Source of the DNA: Chaetomium olivaceum
Taxonomy: Eukaryota > Ascomycota > Sordariomycetes > Sordariales > Chaetomiaceae
Assembly (NCBI GenBank): GCA_039881045.1
Contig: JAYWVB010000091.1
Span: 1 to 64,000 of the forward strand
Length of the DNA stretch: 64,000 nt
Reading direction: 5' to 3'
Part shown: positions 29,842 to 41,786 of the stretch, piece by piece
How the letters are laid out: every line of letters starts with the position of its first letter
Position numbering within the stretch: the first letter of the stretch is position 1
Notes under the pieces: model-generated
Seen by the model: the letters and a program-made list of their open reading frames with translations, nothing else
Told to the model about the DNA's origin: nothing
Database searches by the model: none
Made by a program: the position numbers and the translations under genes

Positions 29842-32559
29842 ATGCCAGCATTATGGGAGACGGATACTGATATTGGACGGCGGTTGATGAAACTCTGGGA
29901 GGGAGAAGGTTCAGTTTTCATGGTGACAAGGAGCTTCGAGATTTACCAGGAACTAGAGAGGCTTAACGGCTCCTCCATGTGCCAATGGCTCTCGACCTCA
30001 GCCCCTTCGGACAACGACGATGGCGACGGCGATGCGAGATCAACCTCAACCGTACAAACGCAGAATGACACACCAGACATCGGCGTACTCTGCTTGTAAA
30101 CCCCCCAGTTCTCTTATGAAAAAGCCAAAGCCGGACTGCCCGCCTGCTTTCTTTTCGGCCGCCACTCTGCGAGACGCAAGATCGACGTTTGCCTTGGTCG
30201 GAAAAATAAGCCTGGCATCAGCCGCGTCCACTTTGCTCTTGGCCTCAAGAATGATACCTGGGCTGTCCGGCAAATGTGCGACTTGAATACTCTGGTGAAC
30301 CGAGACACGCAGCTTGCCCTCGGTACCCCGAGCTTCGCCTTGGCCCCCGGCCGTGTCAATACCATCCGCGCCGGTGACATTGAGCTGGACTTTTATTGCC
30401 GCAACAGCCGCGACGCAGCCAGATATCTAACGGACGATCGTTACTTGCGTCTTACCCACTCCCCGCAAGACAAACCCGAATCCAGCGTTGGGACATCTCT
30501 AACGACTACGGTTGATGTGCCGTTGGCAACTAACATACCCCAACCACTTGCCGAGCGTCAGTATGTTCTCGAGGAACAACCTCTGCCAAGCCGTAACTCA
30601 GTCAAGAAGTACCTCGCGCTTGATGCGTGGACGTGTTCTCTGTATGCTGTTAAGGAGTATCCGCTTACTCCGTCGCACTCGGAGGTGATAGACAAGCGTC
30701 TCGCCCTCCTCAAACCGATACCCGTATGTCACTATCGACCTTATTCCTCATGCCCTGAGTCCTCTCTTTTCTTCTCTGTTAGTTTTCACACACTGTATCT
30801 CTTCACCCGGGTCCTTTCTTTCTATGGCCGCCGCCCTTTCTACCCCCTTTTTTTTCCTTTTCTGACTTTGCTCTCGCTCTCGCTTCGCGTTTCTATCCCA
30901 CACACTTTCTTATTCCTTTCCATATTTTTTTAAGCACCGTTTCTTTTATATTCGAGAATCGCTTTTAGACTAATTACGTTCTTTTAGCTTGATGGCCCTT
31001 TTATCAGGGATGAGTCTGGTATTGGTATCGGGGAACGGCTCTACCTGCGTACAAGATATAAGGAAGACATCTGCGATCTGGCCACCCTGCCAATGGCTCG
31101 CAGGCTTCTTCGAACACTTTTGAAGATGGTGGCGCAGCTACACCAGTACAATATCGTCCACAACGACATCTGCGTCTCCACCGTTTTTGTCTCTGGCACT
31201 TTTGAGCCGGACTCCGAAATTCTTCTCGCCGGCTTCTCCGAGGCTAGCGGAGACATGTCGCGGGCGAAGAGCGACTGCTTCCTGGTTTTCCAGACTGTCC
31301 AGGAGTTCCTGGGACAAAGGGTAAAATTGCCGAAATGCTGGACGGGGGACGAGCACTTGGACCGCCTCTGGCAGCACCTCTCGGAATCCGGCGGCGACAA
31401 CTGGCCTTGTACCGCGGAGGAGATATGCAGCCGCTCAGACATTAGTCTATCCCCCGATATGGATGAGCCCAAGACCATATGGGTATCCAAAGGCTTCGAC
31501 TTCAGGCACACTTCTCAGCAGGATGTATCGTACCTGGATGTTAGGGATGTCAAGGAGTATTTGTCCAAGGACGCAGTCCGCAGTGCCGGCGGAGCCCCGT
31601 CCACCGCCCAGGTCAAATCGCTAATCGAAACGGCGTTCACGGCCCTCGAGCCCTGCATACGTAACGGTACTATCACCGCCAAGGACTACACATACTTCAA
31701 GGAGCACATGCAGGAACGGCACGGGAATTACAATCTCGGACTCAGGCTGCTCTTTGCTCTGCCATCCAAGTATTACATCAGAAAGCCGATCCAATTCAGC
31801 CTCAGCTTCCCCGTGCCATACCTTTCTCGTTACGGTCTGATCATCCTCGAGTACCTCCGCAACCTCGCCTCCACCGACTTCGACCCCAGTGTCCTCAAAC
31901 CCCTCCTCCCCTTCTGTTTCGAAATCCGCGGCTTCCCCGAAGCCCGCGGTGTCTACATCTCCATCACCCACCTCGACGTCGCCGCGGAGCGCCTCGGCCT
32001 ACGCATCGAAGATAACTACGACAACCACGACACCGCCGCCGCGGATACCTCTCTCGACCGCTACACCTACCAAGACTGGTATCTGCTCGCGCCACACCCC
32101 ATGTCGCGCATCTTCCCCGTCCAGCGCGCCACGAACCGCGTCCTCGCCTCGCTCCCCTCCCCTTCCCCGACTTACACCCCCCTGGGCCGTTTTCTCACCA
32201 CCCACTTCGACGCCAAGACCTACCTCGACGCCGACGTCGTCCACAACCCAGAAGACCTCTTCAACAACAGCAGCAGCAGCAACACCACCACCACCACCAC
32301 CACCGACGGGGGAGTTGTGCTGCTGCCGCCAAACTCGTGCGGCGGCTCCGTCGAAGCGACCAGCGACGACTCGCTGCTGGCGCGGTTCCGGCCGTCCGCG
32401 CTGCCCCCGCCGAGCTTGCTGCTGGAGACGAAAGCGAAGCGGAGGGCGGATGAGACGGATGCGTGCATTAGGGGGTTGGAGGAGGCGAGGAGGGCGAGGC
32501 GGAGGGCAGAGAGTAGGAGGCCGAGGGGGGATATTGTGCCGACTGAGTTTGGGAAATAA
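29842..32559 (+). CDS. FHA domain plus pseudokinase protein, with an in-frame TAA at 30097-30099
   Basis: Two exons, 29842-30723 and 30988-32559 (264-nt T-rich intron, gtatgt...cttttag, phase 0); about 817 codons if the TAA at 30097 is ignored. After the TAA the same frame continues TPQFSYEKAKAGLPACFLFG and then an FHA-like core: GRHSARRKIDVCLGRKN, PGISRVHFALG, a phospho-Thr-binding fold. Exon 2 has a kinase-like C-lobe, RLLRTLLKMVAQLHQYNIVH, but the catalytic loop is HNDICVSTVF (HRD altered, Asn missing) and DFG is replaced by AGFSEA, so catalysis is unlikely. A long C-terminal region carries Ser/Asn/Thr repeats and ends in a basic tail. The arrangement recalls FHA-kinases such as Rad53 but is clearly degenerate. 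A scaffold or sensor role is inference. Without read-through, only an 85-residue N-terminal peptide is made. Confidence 0.75.
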
Positions 32560-33631
32560 ACTCGGGGTTGGCTTGTTGTTGAGGTGGACTACTGTGTAGG
32601 TACTGTGTAGGTAAAAGGTGCGAGTATAGTATGCAAAGGAAGTTGGGTTTGGGAGCGTGGCGTTGGTGGTGGCGTGTGCTTGTAAGGGGGGAAATACCAC
32701 TAAGGATGGGGTAAACAAATTCGCTTTCTGCGTGGCTTGATGGCGTTCCTGGGGAATGTCTCTCGAGAACGATCCAACGGCAGAGATCGTGGGGGACCTC
32801 GGCATGATCGGCAGGATATTCTGTGGTTGAACACTTCGCCCTGACCGAGGATTGATGCTTGAGAGTCAGCTCGGGTGTTTATTTAGCCTTCCCGCCCTCT
32901 CCGTTTCTACCACTCTCTGCCACCCCTCGGTTGTCCGTTTGCTGGCTTTGTTGCGTCTCCTATATACTTGATCATCTCCTCCTTTGCTGCTCTTCTTCCT
33001 TCCTTACTTAGTCTTTCCCCTCTTACGAATACCCTCTTCTCATTCACTTCTTCTCGTCGACACCAAACACAACACAGCCAAGGCCCAATGGTCCGGATAC
33101 CCGCGATAGATGGACCCGCACGAGATACGACAGCGGCCGACATCCGGGGAATGACTCGCCCATGCATGTAACCCACCCGCTCGCCTCCCATTGTAACCAA
33201 ACCCGCCTCTTCATCAAAACCCGCAGGAGGCCCTCGGCTGGGTTCCTGCAGGCTGGGGCCGGAGCTTGGCGTCCGGGTGTGGCGGTCGCCAATCAGACTT
33301 GCGGGCCGGAGCACGTTCAGGACCGGGGCCGGGAAGACATCTTGGCAACTTGGCAAATCGAAGGGAAGCACATGGGACGGGATGGGACGGGAGCACTCGA
33401 GAAGGAGCTTGTTGACAATTTGACCCCGCTGTTGGCCAAGCCCAACAAGGCCAACCGGGATCGCGCATCTGTGTTATTTTTTTCAGATTGTGCCCGGTTC
33501 GTGGGGGAAGGCCGGGAATCGGAAATAGGCCCAGCATTTTCCAATGGCTCCCAGTTGCTCCCCCTGGTCGTCCCCGGTCATCTCTCGTTGGTCTCCAGTT
33601 GGTCTCCAGTTGGGAGGATTGCTTCGAGCAC

Positions 33632-33637
33632 CACGTG
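33632..33637. promoter_or_regulatory. CACGTG E-box, candidate NUC-1/Pho4-type phosphate-response site
   Basis: A palindromic CACGTG, followed by cccc, lies 363-368 bases upstream of the alkaline phosphatase start. In Neurospora and yeast the bHLH regulators NUC-1 and Pho4 bind CACGTG in promoters of phosphate-repressible genes. The position fits such control; occupancy is inference. Confidence 0.5.
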
Positions 33638-33848
33638 CCCCCGATGCTCATCGTGATTCCCGTGCGGTCATACCGTGTAAGTGATGGCTCGGTTTCCATT
33701 TGCGGAAGGTCGCGGTCGACATGCTTCCAGTCGCGCGATCGACCATCCCCCCGTGGCTTTGGGAGATGGTACACTAGGACATGTGGGTACCAATGGGAAG
33801 GCACGTTGTTTGGGTACACTGCAGCACGCACTGCTGGCTGCACTCGAA

Positions 33849-33854
33849 TATAAA
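33849..33854 (+). promoter_or_regulatory. TATAAA box of the alkaline phosphatase gene
   Basis: TATAAA, 146 bases before the start codon, in a GC-rich context. It is the only good TATA element close to this gene and suits an inducible promoter. Confidence 0.5.
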
Positions 33855-33999
33855 CAGGGCGGGCCTTGCCGATCTGCGTTGCTCCTAGCTGGCCTGGCTG
33901 TCTAGCTCTCGTGAGGTTGCTCGCTCGCTCGCCCTTTGATCGTCGGTCGGCTTGCTTTTGCTTCCAAGCTGTCACGGTCACTACAGTGTCACCGCCAAG

Positions 34000-36267
34000 A
34001 TGATGATGCTCAAAGCCAACGCCGTCGCCCTGGCCCTGGCAGCTTCGCTGTCTACTGTCTCGGCCCAGACCTTCCAGAGGCTCGGCACATGCCCCGATCT
34101 CGGCTGCGTGCTGCCCCCCGACCAGCAGGACTTCCTCCCCGGCCAGGAGTTTGACATCCGCTTCGAGATCCACGCGCCCAAGAACGGCTCCGAGGCCTTC
34201 AACGACGGTGTGCCGGACGAGAAGTTCACCGCCACCATTGCCAAGGACGGTCACCCGGCCAAGAGCATCGCCGACTTCTTCAAGCACAGCGAGCCCGAGC
34301 TGGAGAAATGGTCCTTCTCCTGGTTCGAGGACCTGTTCGCCCAGGACGCCGACACGCCGTCGGTCGTCAACGTCGCCTCCAAGGCCTACCGCCGCGTGGC
34401 TCTGTACGAGCCGGGCGACTACACCGTCACCCTCAAGTACTACGATGGCAAGACTACCACCGCCAAGTGGACTGTCCGTCCTCTGGCCACCAAGAAGAAG
34501 GCCAAGAACGTCATCTTCTTCATCGGTGACGGTATGACCACCAACATGATCACCGCCGCTCGCCTGCTGGCCCACAAGACCGTCAATGGCCGCTACCAGT
34601 CCCTGCTTGCCCTCGACAAGTTCCCCGTCGTGGGCCACCAGATGGTGAGTTGAGTTGGGCAGATGCCAACCTAAAAAGTTAGAAATTGATTGTATTGACA
34701 CATGCGCAACAGTCGCACTCGATCGACACTTACATCACTGACAGCGCCAACTCGGCCTCCGCTCTGTACACCGGCCACAAGAGCTCGGTGAACGCCATGG
34801 GGTGAGTTAGAGCTTCAGAGGGAATGAATAGCTAGCGCTCTAGAAATAACCGGTATGCGCAGTGTTTATGCCGACTCGTCGCCCGACCCGCAGGACGACC
34901 CCAAGGTTGAGACCATTGTCGAGCTTCTGGTCCGTGTCTGGGTATGCATTAACGATCTTCCTGCTGCCTCGGGAGGTGCGCTGTTTACTAACATCAATGG
35001 CTAGGGTTCTGCTTGGGGCGCCGTCTCGACTGCTTTCATCGCCGACGCCACCCCGATCGCGCTGACCGGCCACACCCGCCGCCGTGGCGAGTACGGCATC
35101 CTGATTGACCAGGCGCTCAACGGCGTCAGCAACTACTCGTGGACCAAGACCAACGGCCCCGACGCCTACTTTGGCGGTGGCGCCGAGCAGTTCATCCCCC
35201 GGCTCCGGCTCGCTCAACGGCAAGGACTACTACGCCGAGTTCGCCAACAAGGGCTACTCGATCAGCTGGAACAAGACGGCCCTGCTGGCGGCCCCGAATG
35301 ACCAGAAGGCGTTGGGCATCTTTTGCAGGAGTAACTTGCCTGTGTGGCTTGACCGCAACATCTACACTGACAACCTGGCCTCGCTCAAGAACAACCCCTC
35401 CGGCGGCGAGGGCCCGGCCACCGACCTGCCCGGCCAGAAGGAGATGACGCTCAAGGCCATCGATGTTCTGCACGAGCGCGGTGGTAAGAAGGGCTTCTTC
35501 CTCATGTCGGAGGCCGCCTCGATCGACAAGCAGATGCACTCGCTCGACTACGACCGCGCCCTCGGCGACCTGCTCGAGCTGGACGACACCGTCCGCGCCA
35601 CCATTGCCAAGCTGGAGGAGATGGGCATCCTGGACGAGACCCTCATCGTCGTCTCGGCTGACCACGGTCACGGTTTTGGTAAGTAGAACATGGACCCCCC
35701 ACATACCCTATTGATACACCGAAGCGAAGTGACTAACCGACATGCGCAGACGTCTTTGGCAACTCGGACACCAAGTACGCGGCGGCGCAGGAGGACGACC
35801 GGTCCAAGCGCAACGCCATCGGCGTGTACGAGAACTCGGGCCTGTCGCAGTACACGGAGCCGCAGGAGGGCGTCAACTACGGCACGGGGGCCAACTTCCC
35901 GCTCAACTGGGACCCGCGCTACGTGATCGCCGCCGGGCTCGGCGCCAACCCTGACCACCGCGAGTCCTTCGGCGTGGGCGAGAAGCCGCGCACCCCGGCC
36001 GCCGTCGGCGCCGACGGCACCGTCTACGTCAACAACTCGGACCGTCCCGATGGCTTTGTCGTCAACGGCACCCTGCCCACCGACCAGTCCCAGGGCGTGC
36101 ACTCGCTGACCGATGTGCCCCTCTACGCTATGGGCCCCTGCCAGGAGACTTTTGGCGGTACCTACAACAACATTGATGTCTTTTTCAAGATTGCGAGCTG
36201 CCTGGGTCTGGGCCAGCCTCGTAACAGGACGCAGGAAGACACTGGGTGCAAGAAGCCCAAGTTGTAA
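34000..36267 (+). CDS. Repressible alkaline phosphatase (secreted/vacuolar), one frame break
   Basis: Five exons: 34000-34644, 34713-34801, 34863-34941, 35005-35678 and 35750-36267; about 667 residues. The enzyme hydrolyses phosphomonoesters with two Zn and one Mg. The start MMMLKANAVALALAASLSTV is a signal peptide, and an N-terminal fungal extension follows. Metal and nucleophile motifs are present: FFIGDGMTTNM, the nucleophile Ser in SIDTYITDSANSASALYTG, SEAASIDKQMHSLDYDR, VVSADHGHGFDVFG and GVHSLTDVPLYAMGP. It resembles Neurospora pho-2. In exon 4 the frame breaks at a C5 run (35196-35200): removing one C joins FGGGAEQFIP to GSGSLNGKDYYAEFANKGYS and makes the exon phases agree. Expected regulation is induction under phosphate starvation, supported by the upstream CACGTG. 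Confidence 0.93.
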
Positions 36268-36771
36268 TTTTAAAGTATTCGGGTTAATAGAGGGGTGGGT
36301 GTAATTCAGTAATTCATTATGGATTGGGTTGATGAAGTATGAAAGCGGAATGTAATACCAAATATGGGGAATGAATTGGATAAAAAAACATACAATATTT
36401 GAGATGAGGATGTAGAATGGAGAATGCTTGCGAGGATTTGGTGTTTTGAAAGTCACTGATAGACCTGCTGCAGACGGCTGCCAAGCCCTACAATTGCCAA
36501 GCCCACTCACCTGAACTTCTGCCGCGCCCCGCCTTTAGCGCCGCGTCCCACCGTTGCTTTCCCCTTGGCAACCGCGTCTCCGACTCGGAAGTTGTTTCTG
36601 GAGTGTTGACTTTCAGAAGGGCCTTGGTGGACCTACCCCCTACGTACATACTTCACTAGTGTTTTGAAAGAGTATGAACCATCGATAGGCCGCCTCAATT
36701 CAGCATTCCACGCAGCTCAGTAAAATCCTGACAGCTCTGCCTCGCCTCCATCACGTCGATGCGACACAACC
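36268..36771. other. Intergenic region
   Basis: 504 bases between co-directional genes. The first 150 are AT-rich, likely 3' UTR and polyadenylation region of the phosphatase. The rest is the promoter of the next gene. Confidence 0.5.
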
Positions 36772-38855
36772 ATGGTTTCTCCGCAGCCCAACATGGAGAG
36801 GTTTCTCCGTGACTGGCGCCAGGATGCCCTCAACAAGGCGCAGTACGAGTCGGCCATCTTCATCGGCGACAAGCTGTTGGCAATGACAAGTAGGACAGAC
36901 CCTTCCCGATCATCGATCCCCCGAAACCCTCCGCTGAACCAAGTCCGCACACCATAGAAGACGATAACGACGCCTTTTGGCTTGCCCAAGTCCACTTCGC
37001 CGCCGGCAACTACACGCGTGCACACGATCTGCTGAGCAAACACAACCTGATCAGCTCGAACCCGTCCTGTCGCTACCTCGCCGCCCACTGCCTGATCCGC
37101 CAGAACAACTTCTCCGACGCCCTGGCCCTGCTGGGGGAGCTCACCCCGACCCACCTCTTCACGTCCAATACCAAGCGCAAGACACACCGGACGACAGCAT
37201 CGAGGGGCACACGGGCAGGGTCCAAGAACCCGGAGCGGCAGCCGGACCATCTCAGTGAGGAGGAGTGGTCGACCAGGCGGTACGAGGCCGGCATGTGCTA
37301 CCTCAGGGGGCTCTGCTACGCCAAGGAGAACGCCTTCGACCGGGCCAAGGAGGCGTACAAGGACGCGCTGCGCATAGACGTGCAGTGCTACGAGGCGTTC
37401 ACCCAGCTGGTGCGCAACTCGCTCATGTCGCCCGACGAGGAGGCCGAGTTTATGCAGTCGCTCGATTTCAACACGGCCCGGGCACCCAAGGGGGGCGACG
37501 ACCCAGAATTGAGGACCGAGCCGGGGGACTACGTGCACATGCTCTACCAGACCCAACTCTCCAAGTACGGCAGCCCCCGCGCCTTCAATGCCGCCGTCGA
37601 GTCCCTCTCTACCCACTACGGGCTCGAGGACAACGCCGACCTCCTCCTCGCCCGCGCCGACCTGCTCTACACCCAGTGCCGCTTCCGGGACGCGCTCGCC
37701 ATCACCGCCACAGTCCTCCAAGAAGACAAGTCCAACTTCCCCGCATACCCCGTGCACCTCGCCTGCCTGTACGAGCTGAAGCAGACGAACGAGCTCTTCC
37801 TCGTGGCGCACGACCTGGCCGACAACCACCCGGAGCACGCCTGCACCTGGCTCGCCGTTGGCACCTACTACCTCGCGACCTCCAAGATCGCCGACGCCCG
37901 GCGCTACTTCAGCAAGTCCTCCATGATGGACGCGACCTTCGGGCCGGCCTGGATCGGATTCGCGCACACCTTCGCCGCCGAGGGCGAGCACGACCAGGCC
38001 ATCACGGCCTACTCGACGGCCGCGCGCCTCTTCACGGGCACCCACCTACCACAAGTCTTCCTCGGCATGCAGAACCACGCCATGAACAACATGACGGCCG
38101 CCGAAGAATACCTCAAATCCGCCTACCAGCTGTGCCGCGCGGACCCGCTGCTCCTCAACGAGATGGGCATCGTGCTGTACCACCAGGACCGGCTCAAGGA
38201 CGCGGCCAAGTTCTTCCGCCAAGCCCTGCTCGTCGCCGACGAGACGGGCGCCGACCCGCACGCCTGGCTCGGCGCCCGCACCAACCTGGGGCACGCCTAC
38301 CGCCGCCTCCGCCTGCTGGACGAGGCCCTCGACGAGTTCGACGCCGTGCTGCGCGACGGCGGCAAGAACGCCGCCGTCTTCTGCGCCAAGGCCCTCATCC
38401 TGCTCGACAAGGGCCTGCCCGACGACGCCGCCCGCGTCCTGCACGAGGCCCTGGCCGTCAACCCGCAGGACGCCATCGCGACCGAGCTGCTGAACAAGGC
38501 GCTGGAGGAGTCCGCCGTGGGGGATGTGGCCGGGTTGATGGGGGGGTTGAGCACGGGGTTGGATTTGACGGGCGGTGCGGAAGGGGAGGAGGGGGGTGGT
38601 GCGGGTGGTGCGGGTGGTGGGGACTTGGACCGGTTTGAGATGGAGTTGGAGGAGAAGAAGGCTGCGGCGAGGATGCGCATGGAGAGGAGGACGAGGTGGA
38701 ATGAGGCGGGGTTGGGTGGTGGTGGTGGTGGGAAGGGGAAGACGGTTATGAGGGGGAATGCGAGGGGTGGTGGGAAGCGTGGAGGCGGCGGCGGCGGCGG
38801 TGGTGGGGTGGTGACGGGGGAGGGTTTGAGGTGGATGAGAAGGGGGATGCGATGA
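36772..38855 (+). CDS. cut9: Anaphase-promoting complex subunit Cut9/Cdc16 (APC6), TPR protein
   Basis: Two exons, 36772-36889 and 36958-38855, give 671 residues; the intron is gtagga...caccatag. Cut9/Cdc16 is a TPR scaffold of the APC/C ubiquitin ligase that drives mitotic exit in the nucleus. The N-terminus MERFLRDWRQDALNKAQYES and FWLAQVHFAAGNYTRAHDLL are typical. TPR units follow: CRYLAAHCLIRQNNFSDALA, MCYLRGLCYAKENAFDRAKE, AYKDALRIDVQCYEAF, WLAVGTYYLATSKIADARRY, FGPAWIGFAHTFAAEGEHDQ, LLLNEMGIVLYHQDRLKDAA and RTNLGHAYRRLRLLDEALDE. The C-terminus after about residue 570 is Gly/Arg-rich low complexity and is longer than in yeast. Around 37180-37240 an alternative frame also looks protein-like, so a local indel pair cannot be excluded. 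Confidence 0.95.
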
Positions 38856-39198
38856 TGGATATGAGCGATGATTATTGAGCTGAGTTGGAGGAAAGAGAAG
38901 GAGGTATTTGCTTCAGCGACAAGACGGATACTGCGTTATTCCTTTTTATATCATATCGGCCTCGGTCTAGGGTGGATACGTACTGCTGTTGGGGGTTACG
39001 GCATGGCATGCATAGCGATGGCGCCGGGCATTTCTAGGATTGATTACAAGGGGGTTGCTAGGAGTAGTAGATTGGGAAGAGTAAATAAAATATGACCGCC
39101 AGTCTAATGTCTACGCTACCGAGAACGTCTACACTCCCGAATACCAGGCGCCCCGCCCCGCCCCATCTCCTTCCTCACTGACTGCGGTTATCTAATCC
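38856..39198. other. Convergent intergenic region
   Basis: 343 bases between the stop codons of cut9 (+) and the acetoacetyl-CoA synthetase (-). No gene is recognised. Confidence 0.5.
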
Positions 39199-39410
39199 TT
39201 ACAGCTTCTCCTTGGGTCCAACCAACTCCTCCACCTTGGCGAACTGGTAGTAGTACTCCAAGCTCTGCGGGTTAGCCAGCGTGCCGCTTGCCTTGATGGT
39301 CCTCCCTGAAACGATCTGCTTGACGGGCAGCTCGACCTTTTTGAGGTTGATCGTCGTCTGCATTATTTATCACTGTCAGTAACTCGGGCACTCCACAGCA
39401 GCAGCAACCG

Positions 39411-39443
<33 letters not shown>

Positions 39444-41786
39444 AGAAAGGAAGCAAAACCTACCGGAATCTCAGGCGTCTCAAAGATATACTTGGGCACA
39501 TGCCGCTTACTCAAGTCCGTCTCGATCGCCCGCCTAATCTCATTCACCAGCCCCCTCTCAAACCGCACCCCGGGCTTCATCAGCAAGAACAGCATGACCG
39601 CCTCGTCGGCGTCCTGCGGGCGCCGCTGCCCGACACACAGCGAGTCCTGCACGCGGTCGGCAAACCGCCGCTCCACCACCGAGTAGATCTCGGCCGACCC
39701 GAACCGCACCCCGGACGGGTTCAGCACGCCGTCGGCCCGGCCGAGAAAGGTGATGTTGCCCGTGGTCGGGTGCACCACGCAGAAATCGCCGTGCGCCCAC
39801 ACGTGCTGGAAGCGCGCAAAGTAGGCCGAGTGGTATTTGGTGCCCGGTGCGGCGGGGCTGGTACTGCTGCTGGTGGCGGGGGGCTTGTCGCCCCAGAAGA
39901 AGCAGGGGATGTTGGGGAAGGCGGAGGCCGCGACCAGCTCCCCCGGGGTGCCGTGGGGCACTTCCTCGCCCTTGACGCCGTCTGGCAGCAGGGAGTCGTA
40001 GATGGCGACGTGCACGCCGAGGGACGGGCCCTGCGTGCCGCCGACATAGACGGGCTCGAGCGGGTTCATGATGCCGAAGCACCCCGCAATGTCGGTGCCG
40101 CCTGAGATGTTGGCCAGGTGCGTGTGGCGCGGGAAGCCGACGTCGTAGAACCACTCGAATAGCTGCTCTGAGAGAACCATGCCTGTACAGGTGACGGTGC
40201 GTAGGCGCGAGAGGTCGAACATATCGCGGGGGCGGATGCCGGCCTTGGCTAGCTCGAACATCCACCGCGGGCTGATGCCCAGCTTGGTGACCTGCTGCTC
40301 GGCGGCGATCTGCAGGAGGATTGTGGCGTCCGGTTGGAAGGGGGAGCCGTCGTAGAAGACGGTGCGTCCGCCGACGAGTAGTATGGAGCAGTTGGCCAGA
40401 TACATGATCCAGCCTGTGGTGGTGTACTGCAGCGTGACGCTGTCCGAGCCCAGCCCTTCGTGCAGGACGCCCTCCTTGTAGTAGTTGACGAGGATGCCGC
40501 CGACCGAGTGGACGATGGCTTTGGGGGTGCCGGTGGTACCGGACGAGTAGCAGATGAGGAAGGGCTCGTGGAAAGGGACGCGGACGAATTCGGGGAGGGG
40601 GGCGTTTTTGGCCGCTGCAGAGAGGAACGACGCCAGTGTTTCCGCCTTGGGGACGCGCGAGATATCTCTAGGTTCCTCGTACCGGGGAATAGACACCACG
40701 CCCTCAAAGTTGGAACACCCCTTCAACCCCTCCACAATATCGGCCATCTTCTCCCTGAGGTCGACCACCTTGCCGTTGTAGAGCGCCGCATCGTCCATGA
40801 ACAGAAACTATCATCGTCAGCGCATCCCTCCACATATACCAGAGCAGAAACAAAAAAAAAAAAAAAAAAAAACCTAGACTCACCTTCGGATCAACCTGCA
40901 CCGCCCTCTGCAGAATCCCCTTCACCCCCATATCCGTCGAGCTACTACTAAACACGGCCCCCAGCCACGCGGCGCCCAACCAAACCACCAACGTCTCGAC
41001 ACTATTCGCCGCCACCACCACCACCCGATCCCCCCTCTTGACTCCCTCGCCTTCATTGCCTTCACCATCCCCCCCACCAACCCCCTCAACTCACCATACG
41101 TCACCGCCCTCACCGCACTCCCCCCCTCCCTCACCTCCGTCACAGCCACCTTCCCATCCTCCTTCCCCCACACCCCCCTCAGCCCCTTACCCTCCTCCTC
41201 AGAAGAAGAGGAAGAAGAAGAAGAAGGGACACGACGAGAGAAGAGGGCGTTCTCAGCAAAATTGACGCTCACCCCCTCGAACCAGCGCGGGACGGCGTCG
41301 AGCGGGAGGGACTCGTCGACGACCGTGGTGTAGGACCCCTCGTGCAGGAGGTTGGCGGCGGCGAAGACGGCGTCCCAGAAGAGGGAGCGGTGGGCGAGGG
41401 AGAAGGCGTGCAGGTCGCGGAAGGTCTGGGGGTATTAGTTAGAAGGGGGTTGAAGGGGGTGGGGGTTAGTGTTAGTGTTAGTGTTGGTGTTAGTGTTGGT
41501 GTTATTGTTGTGAAAGGGTTATTATGGGTTATGTATGGGTTATGGCTTAGGGCTGTGAGAGTAGGATACGCGCGGTGAGAATACGGACCTTGAGCTGGAG
41601 GTTATGTTTGCGGTTGAGGTCCTGCATGAAGCGGTACATCTGGGTGCTCTCGGGGTCTGGATGTTGCCTGTGTGTAGATGGCGGTGAGGGTCAGCCCATC
41701 ATGAGAGCTCACTGCATGAGGTTCTGTGAATAAACATACCATAGCTTCCGAGGCACCGACACCGCTTGCTCTTCCTGGTTCGCCAT
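39199..41786 (-). CDS. Acetoacetyl-CoA synthetase, one frame break
   Basis: Five exons: 41786-41740, 41667-41589, 41425-40884, 40807-39464 and 39357-39199; about 723 residues. The enzyme activates acetoacetate with ATP and CoA in the cytosol. Family marks are RWFEGVSVNFAENALF, VVVVAANSVETLVVWLGA, FSSSSTDMG, adenylation motif CYSSGTTGTPKAIVHSVGG, GWIMYLANCSILL, HLANISGGTDIAGCF, HGDFCVVHPTTGNITFLGRA, GVRFGSAEIY and the C-terminal catalytic Lys region SGRTIKASGTLANP. The last exon, ending VEELVGPKEKL, requires removal of a T-rich intron (39463-39358). In exon 3 the frame changes at 41049-41055: restoring one G joins GGMVKAMK to GEGVKRGDRVVVVAANS and satisfies the splice phases. Two introns carry poly-T tracts and one carries GTTAGT repeats. 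Confidence 0.94.
40852..40872 (-). repeat. T21 tract in acetoacetyl-CoA synthetase intron
   Basis: A run of 21 A on the + strand (T on the gene strand) lies near the donor of the intron 40883-40808. A similar A17 run at 39412-39428 lies in the last intron. They are splicing-type poly-T tracts or simple expansions. Confidence 0.9.
41465..41512 (-). repeat. GTTAGT-type hexamer repeat in intron
   Basis: On the + strand gttagt/gttggt units repeat about eight times inside the 163-nt intron 41588-41426 of the acetoacetyl-CoA synthetase gene. They resemble no known functional element. Confidence 0.85.

Larger units (their letters stand above)
32560..33999. other. Intergenic region and alkaline phosphatase promoter
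   Basis: 1.4 kb between two co-directional genes. The 3' end holds the phosphatase promoter (E-box and TATA listed separately). Pyrimidine-rich blocks occur at 32960-33060. No other gene was accepted. Confidence 0.5.

Noticed and set aside
32560..34701. Long - strand ORF over the phosphatase promoter and first exon (33214-34701)
   Set aside because: It is antisense to the alkaline phosphatase first exon and promoter and has no domain signal.
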